Below the pieces are notes generated by a model that was given only the letters and a program-made list of their open reading frames with translations, was not told the DNA's origin and made no database searches. Source: Planctomycetota bacterium (GTDB taxonomy: Bacteria > Planctomycetota > UBA1135 > GCA-002748355). From it: DNA of 49,388 bases. Of this stretch, positions 15,629 to 23,639 are shown piece by piece; positions within the stretch are counted from its first letter, which is position 1; each line of letters starts with the position of its first letter. Where the stretch lies: assembly GCA_026984035.1 (NCBI GenBank), contig JALSSW010000116.1, positions 1 through 49,388 on the forward strand, given 5' to 3'. Both the position numbers and the translations under genes were made by a program.

Positions 15629-16897
15629 ATGGCACAGCCAACGATTCAGAACGAAGAAAACCCTTACGATGCGATGCTCTATCGCTTCGATGTCGCGGCA
15701 GAAAAACTAGGGCTTGATCCGGGAGTTTACAAAATCCTGAAGATCCCCGATCGGGAAATTACTGTTTCCGTTCCGGTTCAAATGGATGACGGAAGCCTTC
15801 AGGTTTTCCGTGGGTATAGAGTTCAACACTCGATTGTCCGTGGGCCGGGGAAAGGAGGCGTCCGATTCGCCCCCAACGTCAACCTCGACGAGGTACGAGC
15901 TCTCGCCGCTTGGATGACATGGAAGTGCGCAGCTGTCAATGTTCCCTTTGGCGGGGCCAAGGGGGGAGTCATCTGCAACCCCAAAGAACTGTCTCGGGGC
16001 GAGTTGGAACGTCTGACCCGACGCTACATGGCAATGATCATGGATATCATCGGCCCCGACCGTGATGTTCCAGCTCCCGACATGAATACCGATCCTCAAA
16101 TCATGGCTTGGATGATGGACACCTATGCCATGCACCAGCGGCATGCTGAATATGGCATCGTAACCGGCAAACCCCTGGAACTCGGGGGTTCTCACGGACG
16201 TATTCGGGCGACCGGATATGGGGTCGGACTTATGACCAGAGAGGCCCTCATCCGACAGGGGATGGATCCGAAGAGTTGCACTGGCGTCGTCCAGGGAGCA
16301 GGCAATGTCGGAGGTGTTTCGGCCGATGCACTCGCCAATATGGGGATTCGGATTTTGGCTATCTCCGATGTAGATATGACCATCTACAATAGTAAGGGCT
16401 TGGACATGATGGCACTTAAAGCCCATCTTCGAGAACACCGAGGCTCTCTTGCCGGCTTCCAAGGAGGCGATATTCTCGGCCCCCAAGAAGTGTTAACGAT
16501 GGATGCCGATATCCTCGTCCCAGCAGCCACAGAAAATGTGATTACCAGCAAAAATGCTGGAGACATCAAAGCAAAGATTATCGTTGAAGGTGCAAACGGT
16601 CCCACCACACCCAACGCCGACAAAATTCTCGAGGATAAGGGTGTCTTCGTCGTCCCCGATATTCTGGGAAACGCAGGAGGGGTTACAGTCTCCTATTTCG
16701 AGTGGGTCCAGAACCGCCTGGGCTATTACTGGGATGAGCGAGATGTCAACGACCGCTTGGAGAAAATCATGGTCAACGCCTTCCAAGAGGTCTGTGGCAT
16801 GGCCGACCGCCAAGGGACTTCAGCGCGAATTGGTGCTTATATGCTTTCCGTAGAACGTGTTGCTGCAGTGCATAAGCTCCGAGGAATTTACGCCTAA
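15629..16897 (+). CDS. gdhA: Glutamate dehydrogenase, catabolic-type Glu/Leu/Phe/Val dehydrogenase
   Basis: 422 residues, the normal length of the hexameric short GDH (GudB/RocG type). The substrate domain shows GGVRFAP, the catalytic-Lys region VNVPFGGAKGGV, and PAPDMNTDPQIMAWMMDTY. The NAD(P) domain has VVQGAGNVGG followed by ISDVDMTIYN; Asp in that position often goes with NAD preference. VEGANGPTTPNAD and PDILGNAGGVTVSYFEWVQN are classic C-terminal motifs. It interconverts glutamate with 2-oxoglutarate and ammonia in the cytoplasm. AAGAAGGA lies upstream of the ATG, after a hairpin in the leader. Its position just before the arginine cluster makes sense, as glutamate is the precursor of arginine. 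Confidence 0.95.
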   Translation: MAQPTIQNEENPYDAMLYRFDVAAEKLGLDPGVYKILKIPDREITVSVPVQMDDGSLQVFRGYRVQHSIVRGPGKGGVRFAPNVNLDEVRALAAWMTWKCAAVNVPFGGAKGGVICNPKELSRGELERLTRRYMAMIMDIIGPDRDVPAPDMNTDPQIMAWMMDTYAMHQRHAEYGIVTGKPLELGGSHGRIRATGYGVGLMTREALIRQGMDPKSCTGVVQGAGNVGGVSADALANMGIRILAISDVDMTIYNSKGLDMMALKAHLREHRGSLAGFQGGDILGPQEVLTMDADILVPAATENVITSKNAGDIKAKIIVEGANGPTTPNADKILEDKGVFVVPDILGNAGGVTVSYFEWVQNRLGYYWDERDVNDRLEKIMVNAFQEVCGMADRQGTSARIGAYMLSVERVAAVHKLRGIYA

Positions 16898-17020
16898 ACA
16901 CTCTGCAAACTTTCTTGGATCCATATCAGCAAAATTTACTTTAGAGTCTCTATTTAAAGGGTTAACAGGGGTTCTGTTACAACTTCAAGCAAAAATCCTA
17001 CGATTTCTCCGGATCACCCC

Positions 17021-17048
17021 TTGCATATAAAATCCATCTGAGCATAAT
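17021..17048 (+). promoter_or_regulatory. Possible argR promoter overlapping an ARG-box-like site
   Basis: TTGCAT (17021-17026), 16 bases, CATAAT (17043-17048) fit a sigma-70 promoter. The start point would fall almost at the argR ATG (17056), implying a leaderless or near-leaderless mRNA; indeed no Shine-Dalgarno is visible. TGCATATAAAATCCA (17022-17036) resembles the ArgR half-site layout TGNAT-N4-ATNCA, but with one extra central base. Autoregulation is therefore possible but unproven. Confidence 0.3.
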
Positions 17049-17055
17049 ATCTCGC

Positions 17056-17502
17056 ATGGCACCAAATAAAGCTGCAAGACACGAACTCCTCCGTAAATTC
17101 CTCGAAAAAGGTCCGATCCGCAACCAAGAAGAGATCCGCCAGCTTTTGATCCAAGAAGGAGTGGAGGTAAACCAGGCAACGATCTCCCGAGACATTCGGG
17201 AGATGGGACTTATGAAAACGCCTGACGGATACCTCCTCCCCGAGCTGGCTGCTCTGCGAAGGAATCGGCCTGTTGGCAAAATCAGCCTGGGGATGATTCT
17301 CAGCATCCAGGAAGCTGCAAACATGGTCGTTGTCAAGACCCCCCCCGGCCTAGCACCCCCAACAGGGATTGCCCTCGACCGGCTTGGTCTGGAAGAAATT
17401 CTTGGGACAGTTTCTGGGGATGATACGGTTTTTATCGCCACCCCCAATGAACAGACAGCGAAGAAACTCTGCGAGCGGTTGGAGAAAGAGTCCGCCCTCT
17501 AA
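17056..17502 (+). CDS. argR: Arginine repressor ArgR
   Basis: 148 residues, typical for ArgR (about 150). The N-terminal winged helix (residues 5-60) has RNQEEIRQLLIQEG and the recognition segment VNQATISRDIREMGLMKT. The C-terminal domain (about 75-148) has PPGLAPPTGIALDRLGLEEILGTVSGDDTVFI; the Asp pair near residues 120-122 binds arginine in the hexamer. It represses arginine biosynthesis genes when arginine is plentiful and can also activate catabolic genes. It is the first gene of argR-argC-argB-argD-argF and lies only 2 bases before argC, so it is very likely controlled by itself. Confidence 0.95.
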   Translation: MAPNKAARHELLRKFLEKGPIRNQEEIRQLLIQEGVEVNQATISRDIREMGLMKTPDGYLLPELAALRRNRPVGKISLGMILSIQEAANMVVVKTPPGLAPPTGIALDRLGLEEILGTVSGDDTVFIATPNEQTAKKLCERLEKESAL

Positions 17503-17504
17503 AA

Positions 17505-18593
17505 ATGAGTGGCTCCCTAAAGAGGGTCGCCGTCATTGGTGCCGCAGGATTCACTGGTAAAGAATGCCTGCGCCTTCTGGAGGGTCATCCCTCGGTCGAG
17601 ATCGCATCGGTCATGAGTGCCCGCTCCGAAGTCCGGAAAGAGATCCAAGTTCGGGGGGCTTTGCATGAAGCCCCTCTCCCCCCCTTGGATCTCGATGCAC
17701 TCAATGGTTTGGACGCAGTGTTTCTCGCCACGCCCCATAAGACTGCCGCTCATCTCGCACCAGAACTCATACAAAGGGTGTCCTGCACGATCGACCTCTC
17801 CGCGGGGCACCGACTCAAGAACCTTTCGGCCTACCCGAAATATTATGGTTTTGAACATCCCCAACCGGGCTTGGTGGAGCAGGCCATCTTCGGACTCTGT
17901 GAGCAAGCCCCACAGCTAGGCCGAGCCATTCAGGAAGCAGAAGCCTTCAAAGCCGGCAAGAGAGAAACAAAGGGTGTCCTCATTGCAAACCCCGGTTGTT
18001 ATGTGACCTCAGTTTGTCTGCCCCTCCTTCCCTTGTTGAAAGCAGACTTAGTGGATCTGGGGGGGGATCTCATCCTCGATTGCAAATCCGGAGTCTCGGG
18101 AGCGGGGAAAACTCCGGGACCGGAGATGCATTTCGCTTCGGTACATGAAGACTTTCGTGCCTATGGAATCGGTACCCACCGACATGAACCGGAGATCCGG
18201 GAGACATTGGGTACGGAGCGAGCCTTTTTTGTCCCCCACCTTCTCCCTGTTTTTCGGGGAATCCTGAGCAGCATATACCTGCGGCCCAAAAGGGAGGAAA
18301 ATGCGAAGAACCTTCGCAGAGAGCTTGCAAAAACCTACGAGAAAAGCCCCTTTGTGCAAATCCTCGAAGAAGGACAAGGGCCCCCTTGCCTTTCTGAGGT
18401 CCAAGGAACAAACCTCTGCCGAATCGCGGTCCTCCCCCACGGAGATCGCATTGTCTTGGTGTCGGTGCTGGACAACCTCATCAAAGGAGCGGCAGGACAA
18501 GCCATCCAAAATTTCAATCTCGTCATGGGGCTGGAAGAAACGGAGGGCCTCCCCCGCGGAAACAACCATCCCATGTTGGAGGGCTGGCGATGA
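17505..18593 (+). CDS. argC: N-acetyl-gamma-glutamyl-phosphate reductase
   Basis: 362 residues, slightly longer than E. coli ArgC (334). The N-terminal NADP-binding start is VAVIGAAGFTGKECLRLL. The active-site Cys165 lies in IANPGCYVTS. SGAGKTPGPEMHF and GIGTHRHEPEI (catalytic His) follow, then FVPHLLPVFRGILSSIYL. It reduces N-acetylglutamyl-5-phosphate to the semialdehyde, the third step of arginine synthesis. Residues 135-155 hold an insertion (EQAPQLGRAIQEAEAF) compared with shorter homologues. It overlaps argB by ATGA, indicating translational coupling. Confidence 0.95.
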   Translation: MSGSLKRVAVIGAAGFTGKECLRLLEGHPSVEIASVMSARSEVRKEIQVRGALHEAPLPPLDLDALNGLDAVFLATPHKTAAHLAPELIQRVSCTIDLSAGHRLKNLSAYPKYYGFEHPQPGLVEQAIFGLCEQAPQLGRAIQEAEAFKAGKRETKGVLIANPGCYVTSVCLPLLPLLKADLVDLGGDLILDCKSGVSGAGKTPGPEMHFASVHEDFRAYGIGTHRHEPEIRETLGTERAFFVPHLLPVFRGILSSIYLRPKREENAKNLRRELAKTYEKSPFVQILEEGQGPPCLSEVQGTNLCRIAVLPHGDRIVLVSVLDNLIKGAAGQAIQNFNLVMGLEETEGLPRGNNHPMLEGWR

Positions 18594-19381
18594 GGACTTG
18601 CATCAAACTTGGAGGAGCCCTCCTGCAAACCCCCGAGGGCCGCAGCCGGATTGCCTCGGTCCTTTCCAAAGCCCGGGGAGAAGGGGAGACCCTTCTCCTG
18701 ATTCATGGGGGTGGCAAGCAGATTGATGCCCTCACCTCCCGCTTGGGACTCAAAGAAAAACGCCACGAAGGGCTTCGCATCACTGACGCTGAAACGGCCC
18801 AAGTCGCCACATGGATTCTTACCGGAGAAGTCAACAAGACTCTTGTGAGCAGCCTTGTGGCTTCCGGTCTCCCCGCCCTCGGCCTCTGCGGAGCGGATCT
18901 TGGGATTTTTTCGCCTCGGCGGAAGAGCGTCCCGGGAATAGACCTCGGATTTGTCGGAGAACTTCGCAAAGACGACATCAACTCTGCCCCACTCCTTCAT
19001 TTGCTCAAAGCAGGCTTCCTCCCCGTCCTCGCCACCCTGGGCCCCGAAAAAAACAACCGTCCTGGGACACCCCTTCTCAATGTCAACGCTGACGAGGCCA
19101 CAGGTCCCATCGCTGCAGCAGCGGAGATGGACAGAGTCCTTTTCCTAACGGATGTGGAGGGGATCCGCGGAGCCGACGGTTCCCTCATCGAGCGCACAGA
19201 TCAGGCAGAAATCCAGAAGCTTTGCCAAAAAGGAGTGATCGCTGGAGGGATGCTCCCCAAGGTGCGGGCAGCCCTCGCAGCACTCGAGGCGGGTGTCCCT
19301 TCAGTCAGGATTCTGTCGGGGGCCGTTTCCGACCCCATTCAAGCTGCAAACCAAGGCCAGGGAACCGAGGTGATCCAATGA
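18590..19381 (+). CDS. argB: Acetylglutamate kinase
   Basis: 263 residues, similar to E. coli ArgB (258). CIKLGGALL and LIHGGGKQIDAL bind ATP and the acyl phosphate. HEGLRITD and TPLLNVNADEATGPIAAA are conserved substrate and nucleotide segments. VLFLTDVEGIR and the Lys in AGGMLPKVRAAL complete the family set. It phosphorylates N-acetylglutamate, the second pathway step. It starts directly at the first beta-strand and lacks the extra N-terminal helix of arginine-inhibited enzymes. I infer the arginine-insensitive type, so control would rest on an upstream acetylase or on ArgR. Both flanks overlap neighbours by ATGA. Confidence 0.95.
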   Translation: MRTCIKLGGALLQTPEGRSRIASVLSKARGEGETLLLIHGGGKQIDALTSRLGLKEKRHEGLRITDAETAQVATWILTGEVNKTLVSSLVASGLPALGLCGADLGIFSPRRKSVPGIDLGFVGELRKDDINSAPLLHLLKAGFLPVLATLGPEKNNRPGTPLLNVNADEATGPIAAAAEMDRVLFLTDVEGIRGADGSLIERTDQAEIQKLCQKGVIAGGMLPKVRAALAALEAGVPSVRILSGAVSDPIQAANQGQGTEVIQ

Positions 19382-20556
19382 ACACCAAACAAGATGCAAG
19401 GGTCCCAAGTTACCGGCGCCTTCCCATCCGCTTCACGCACGGAGAGGGAGCCAGGCTCTTCGATGACGAGGGGAAGACTTATCTCGATTTTTTAAGCGGA
19501 ATCGGGGTCACTGCACTTGGCCACGCTCACCCCGGGCTGACCAAAGTCTTGCGGGAGCAAGCCGGCCAACTCCTCCATGTCAGCAATCTCTATGACGATC
19601 CCATTCAAAAGCGCTGTGCCGAAAAGATTGCGAAAGCATGCGGCCTGGATCTCGTTTTCTTCTCCAACTCAGGTGCTGAAGCCAACGAGTGTGCTCTCAA
19701 GATGGCTCGGCGTTACCAATACAACAAGGGCGAGACCGAAAGGACCCGGTTTCTCGCTCTCGAACGATCCTTTCACGGGCGCACAATGGGCGCCCTCTCT
19801 GTCACCGCGAAGGAAGCCTATCGAGCCCCCTTCGAACCTTTAATTCCCGACGTGCAATTCGTCCCACCGGAGGATGCGCGTGCCCTGGAAAAAGCTCTCG
19901 AGACTCAAACCTTTGCCGCTTTGATTCTAGAGCCGATCCAGGGTGAGTCCGGCGTCCACCCCTTGTCCAAGAGCTACCTCAAAACAGCGCTCAAAACATC
20001 ACACGGGACAGGAACCCTTTTAGTGATGGATGAAATCCAAACAGGGGGTGGGCGCACGGGCTCTTTTCTTGCCTGCCAGCAGGCCGGAGTGCTCCCGGAC
20101 ATTGTGACCCTTGCCAAACCCCTCGCTGGGGGCCTTCCAATAGGAGCGACTTGCGCACGAAGGGAGGTGGGAGAGAGCCTTCAACCGGGGGACCACGGTT
20201 CCACTTTTGGGGGCAACCTTTTGGCATGCCGGGCGGCTCTCTTTTTCCTCGAAGAGCTGTTCGAACGAGGACTCCTTCAACAGGTAAAAGCAGCCGGAGA
20301 AAAGTTCCGAAAAGGACTCGAGAGTCTCTCTCAAAAACACAAGACGATTCAAAACGTCCGAGGAGAGGGCCTTATGCTTGCCATTGAATTGGACCAGCCT
20401 TCGGCCCCGATCAACCAAGGACTTCTGGAGAGAGGTCTTTTGGCCAACGCCCTCGCGGAAACCGCGCTTCGTTTCCTCCCCCCATTTATCGTCGGAAACG
20501 AAGAAATCGACGAAGCCCTCTGGATCCTGGACCAATCACTCCAACCTGCATCATGA
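19378..20556 (+). CDS. argD: Acetylornithine aminotransferase
   Basis: 392 residues from the ATG at 19378, which overlaps the argB stop as ATGA. The open frame extends upstream into argB, but the MNTKQDARVPSYRRLPIRF start matches family length (about 390-400). A class III aminotransferase pattern is clear: YLDFLSGIGVTALGHAHP, FFSNSGAEANECALKMAR, FHGRTMGALSVT, VMDEIQTGGGRTG, the PLP Lys in LAKPLAGGLPIGA, and GSTFGGNLLACRAAL. It converts N-acetylglutamate semialdehyde to N-acetylornithine with glutamate as the amino donor. ArgD enzymes may also serve in lysine synthesis. Cytoplasmic, fourth gene of the cluster. Confidence 0.94.
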   Translation: MNTKQDARVPSYRRLPIRFTHGEGARLFDDEGKTYLDFLSGIGVTALGHAHPGLTKVLREQAGQLLHVSNLYDDPIQKRCAEKIAKACGLDLVFFSNSGAEANECALKMARRYQYNKGETERTRFLALERSFHGRTMGALSVTAKEAYRAPFEPLIPDVQFVPPEDARALEKALETQTFAALILEPIQGESGVHPLSKSYLKTALKTSHGTGTLLVMDEIQTGGGRTGSFLACQQAGVLPDIVTLAKPLAGGLPIGATCARREVGESLQPGDHGSTFGGNLLACRAALFFLEELFERGLLQQVKAAGEKFRKGLESLSQKHKTIQNVRGEGLMLAIELDQPSAPINQGLLERGLLANALAETALRFLPPFIVGNEEIDEALWILDQSLQPAS

Positions 20557-20583
20557 AAACCTCCACTTGGACCTCCCCCTAAA

Positions 20584-21528
20584 ATGAATCTGGAAGCGAT
20601 CAAACCCCTCAGCGTCAAGCATCTCATCTCCATTGCAGACCTCTGCTTGGAGGACGTAGAAAAAATTTATGCTGTCACTCATTTCCTCAAGGCCAACCGG
20701 TCGACAGCCCCCAAAGGGCTCGCAGACAAACGGCTCGCCATGATGTTTGAAAAAGAGTCCCTCCGCACTCGGGTTACATTCGATGTCGGCATGCAGGACC
20801 TGGGAGGAAGCGCGGTCTACCTCGACTACCAAGAGGTTCGCCTTGGAGCACGCGAATCCATCAAGGACGTCGCCCGCAACATGAGCCGTTGGATGCACGG
20901 CATCGTTGCCCGCACCTACCGGCATCGCACAGTCCAAGACCTGGCGAAAAACGCGGAGATCCCCGTTGTCAACGGCCTCACAGATTTCCTTCACCCCTGT
21001 CAGGGGCTAACCGACTTTTTTACGATGACCGAAGTGCTCGGATCGGTGAAGGGGCGCCGTTTCGCCTACGTCGGAGACGGAAACAATACCTGCCACTCTC
21101 TGATTCACGCAGCGGCCCTACAAGGTTGCCACATCAGCGTTGCTTCCCCCGAGGGGTACGAGCCGAACAGCCGGGTAGTGAACCAAGCCATGCGTATGGC
21201 TCAAACAAGTGGTTCCGAAATCAGGATCATGGATGACCCAAAGGAAGCTGTGAAAGGCGCAGATTGCGTTTATACAGATGTCTGGGCAAGCATGGGCCAG
21301 GAAGACGAAACAGAGGAGCGTGCCGAGATTTTCAGTCCTTTCCGCGTGGACACATCCCTGATGTCACGAGCGGCAAGCGAAGCGATTTTCTTGCACTGCC
21401 TTCCTGCGCACCGGGGAGCTGAAGTGACTTCGGAGGTCATCGACGCCCCATCATCCAAGGTCTATCAAAACGCCGAGAATCGCCTGCATATCCAAAAGGC
21501 CATCCTCTATCTACTGATGCGGGATTAA
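20584..21528 (+). CDS. argF: Ornithine carbamoyltransferase
   Basis: 314 residues, normal for OTCase. The carbamoyl-phosphate loop is FEKESLRTRVTF (usually FEKPSLRTR; here Glu replaces Pro). HPCQGLTD, YVGDGNNTCHSL, TDVWASMGQ and the ornithine-site HCLPAHRG all appear in order. It joins carbamoyl phosphate and ornithine to make citrulline in the cytoplasm. HCLPAHRG and DVWASMG favour true OTCase over the acetyl- or succinyl-ornithine variants. It lies 27 bases after argD. The last 18 bases overlap the convergent GNAT gene. argJ/argE, argG and argH are not in this window. Confidence 0.94.
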   Translation: MNLEAIKPLSVKHLISIADLCLEDVEKIYAVTHFLKANRSTAPKGLADKRLAMMFEKESLRTRVTFDVGMQDLGGSAVYLDYQEVRLGARESIKDVARNMSRWMHGIVARTYRHRTVQDLAKNAEIPVVNGLTDFLHPCQGLTDFFTMTEVLGSVKGRRFAYVGDGNNTCHSLIHAAALQGCHISVASPEGYEPNSRVVNQAMRMAQTSGSEIRIMDDPKEAVKGADCVYTDVWASMGQEDETEERAEIFSPFRVDTSLMSRAASEAIFLHCLPAHRGAEVTSEVIDAPSSKVYQNAENRLHIQKAILYLLMRD

Positions 21529-22107
21529 CTCGCTGCCCTCGTTCGGGATCAAGGAAAACATGGCAGCATCCTGCGTTTCTTCTCGGATCCGTAATCGATT
21601 ACGGAGGATCCCTTCAAAATGGGCCCCCATTTTTTCCGCTACACGGCGACTGGCCCCATTCGAGACAGCAGTAAGGATTTCCAAGCGAAGCGCCCCCAGT
21701 TCTTTTAATGCGAAGTCGGCGAGCAAAAGCCCCGCCTCCGTCGCTAATCCCCTACCCGCTTCCGAGCTACGGACCCAGTAGCCCAGGTTGAGAATGCGGT
21801 AAATTGTTGAAACCATATTGAGTCCAACCCCTCCCAAAAGACGACCATCGTTTTGGTCGAAGATGCCAAAATGGTAGCCCGTCCGGCTCTCCCAGCTTCT
21901 GGGGACGCTGGCGATGAATTCTCCCGCATCGGACAAGGAATACTCTTTGCATGCCCAAGGCAGAAACGGAGCAAGCTCGGAGAGCGAATCCAAGACTGCC
22001 TCACATAGAGCCTCTTCATCTTGTCCTGGCACAAAGGGCCTCATCACAAATCTAGGTCCTTCAAAACGGCAGGTCGAACGACAAACGGACTTGGGAAATG
22101 GGTCCAT
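21511..22107 (-). CDS. GNAT-family N-acetyltransferase, RimJ/RimL-like
   Basis: 198 residues. An acetyltransferase_3 pattern is seen: FVMRPFVPGQDEEALCEAV at the start, FGIFDQNDGRLLGGVGLN for the central strands, LGYWVRSSEAGRGLATEAG as the acetyl-CoA motif (GRGLA), and LEILTAVSNGASRRVAEKMG with the conserved Asn-x-x-Ser. RimJ/RimL relatives acetylate N-termini of ribosomal proteins or small amines; the substrate is not predictable. It is the last gene of the minus-strand envelope operon, 3 bases after the membrane-protein stop, and its end overlaps argF by 18 bases. Confidence 0.87.
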   Translation of the reverse strand: MDPFPKSVCRSTCRFEGPRFVMRPFVPGQDEEALCEAVLDSLSELAPFLPWACKEYSLSDAGEFIASVPRSWESRTGYHFGIFDQNDGRLLGGVGLNMVSTIYRILNLGYWVRSSEAGRGLATEAGLLLADFALKELGALRLEILTAVSNGASRRVAEKMGAHFEGILRNRLRIREETQDAAMFSLIPNEGSELIPHQ

Positions 22108-22110
22108 GAA

Positions 22111-23631
22111 CTAATCCCCTTTGGGTTGGAGTAGATAGCTATTGTTCACTTCCGTCCATCTGAATCCATCCTGAAGGGCTTGCAATAAGGATTTCCTCGC
22201 AGGGGGGGAACCTTTTTTCGACAGCCACTCAATCGCTTGCTTGGTCAGAAGGATTTTTACAGAATCCCCCTTAGTTTTTCCCAAAACACCCAGGCGTTCC
22301 ACGAGACTCGGCAAAACGCTTGGAGGAAGAGCGTCGACCCCAAATTCCCGAAGAAACCATATCTGAGATTTGCGAAAGGCATGGATCCCACTCAGGAAAA
22401 CTGGATCCGTGAGCCAGTCCGCGAGAACCAACAGCTTCCCCTGGCTTTTCTCCAGGTCGGCGAAGGAGTGCGCCTGTTTCTCGAATGGGCGTCGGTCGTG
22501 GATCTTCACCCAGGAGATACCACCCACAAAACCGAGAAGGACCAAAAAAGCGGTGGCAGGTTTGGGAAGGCTCTTTCCTGCGAGGTAGGAGGCAGGGATC
22601 ACAAGGGGGAGAAAATAAGCACCATATTCAACAAAACGGTTCAACATAAGGTAGGCGACGATGGAGAGGATGGCGAGACCTGCCAACAGCCTACAAACAA
22701 GGGGCGCGAGGGGTTTTCTACGCCATGCAAAAAGGAAAGCAAGCGACACCGGGAGAGAAGGAAGAATCCACTCTCGGACTGGAGTCAGAAACAAATAGGG
22801 GAGATCGGCCCAGGTACGCCCTTTGAGCTGACCGAGAGGCCAGAGGAGAAGAGGACCAATGCGCTCCGCTAAGCCTTTGAGTCCAGAAGAAGGCACAGAA
22901 ACTTGTGCTTTTAGAGGAGCTTCGGCCAACAACCCCGCGAGGGAAAAACCCATCCGCGTCAGAATGGCCATCCCCCCATAAGCAGCCATAAAGACAATCG
23001 CCCGACGCCATCGATATCGAGGGTTTCGCATTCCATTCTGTTTGTCCCTCTCAGCCGCAAAGGCGTCCATCCAAAGGAGATAAAAAGGCAAAAGAACATG
23101 CATGGAGGAATGCACAAAGGAGGCAAAGCCACAAAGAAGAGCGGCTAAGGCAAAACGGGGGATTCCTCCTCGCATAGCCGCTAGGGTTAATGCCCAGAGT
23201 CCGGCCACGGCAAAGGGCAAAAAGATCCCATGGACTTCGACCACTGTCGCGAAGAAAAAAACATTGGGGGTGCTCCCAACGAGAAGCGCACTGAGCATTG
23301 CTCGCCAACGCCCCATCTCCAGGGAATGAAAAAACCGATGGGACAACATCACTGCGATCGCCACCCCACACCCATTCAAAGCCCCCAACACCGCGAAGGG
23401 GCGCAACCCCAACGGCGCCAACAAAAGGGACACCCATTGACTGAGGATGTCAGGGAAAGGATGGAGGGCCGAGGCGGGGGAGAAGCGCGAAAGGCGCATC
23501 ACCATGTTGAAACCATCGTAGAGGTAAAAGGTTTCCTGCCTGAAGCTTAGGAAGATGACTATGAAGAGGGCTCCCAAAACAAGGGTGTCCCCCCATTCCT
23601 TAACGCGGTGTTTTTGAGCTGGGAGGGGCAT
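22111..23631 (-). CDS. Polytopic membrane protein, GT-C glycosyltransferase-like
   Basis: 506 residues from ATG 23631, 8 bases after the ABC gene stop; the longer frame would run inside that gene. About ten hydrophobic segments are visible, for example LGALFIVIFLSF, LSIVAYLMLN and FLVLLGFVGGISW. A loop after the first helix, ETFYLYDGFNMVMR, and the C-terminal soluble region (about 410-506, FADLEKSQGKLLVLADWL) resemble the layout of GT-C-type lipid-linked sugar transferases. I cannot identify a catalytic Asp/Glu pair with certainty. It could modify an envelope lipid or glycan. It follows the MCE and ABC genes in one operon, so a role with the exported lipid is possible. Confidence 0.65.
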   Translation of the reverse strand: MPLPAQKHRVKEWGDTLVLGALFIVIFLSFRQETFYLYDGFNMVMRLSRFSPASALHPFPDILSQWVSLLLAPLGLRPFAVLGALNGCGVAIAVMLSHRFFHSLEMGRWRAMLSALLVGSTPNVFFFATVVEVHGIFLPFAVAGLWALTLAAMRGGIPRFALAALLCGFASFVHSSMHVLLPFYLLWMDAFAAERDKQNGMRNPRYRWRRAIVFMAAYGGMAILTRMGFSLAGLLAEAPLKAQVSVPSSGLKGLAERIGPLLLWPLGQLKGRTWADLPYLFLTPVREWILPSLPVSLAFLFAWRRKPLAPLVCRLLAGLAILSIVAYLMLNRFVEYGAYFLPLVIPASYLAGKSLPKPATAFLVLLGFVGGISWVKIHDRRPFEKQAHSFADLEKSQGKLLVLADWLTDPVFLSGIHAFRKSQIWFLREFGVDALPPSVLPSLVERLGVLGKTKGDSVKILLTKQAIEWLSKKGSPPARKSLLQALQDGFRWTEVNNSYLLQPKGD

Positions 23632-23639
23632 GCGAGGGC

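Noticed and set aside
19222..19377. Longer N-terminus for ArgD
   Set aside because: It would lie inside argB; ATG 19378 fits family length and the ATGA coupling pattern of this cluster.
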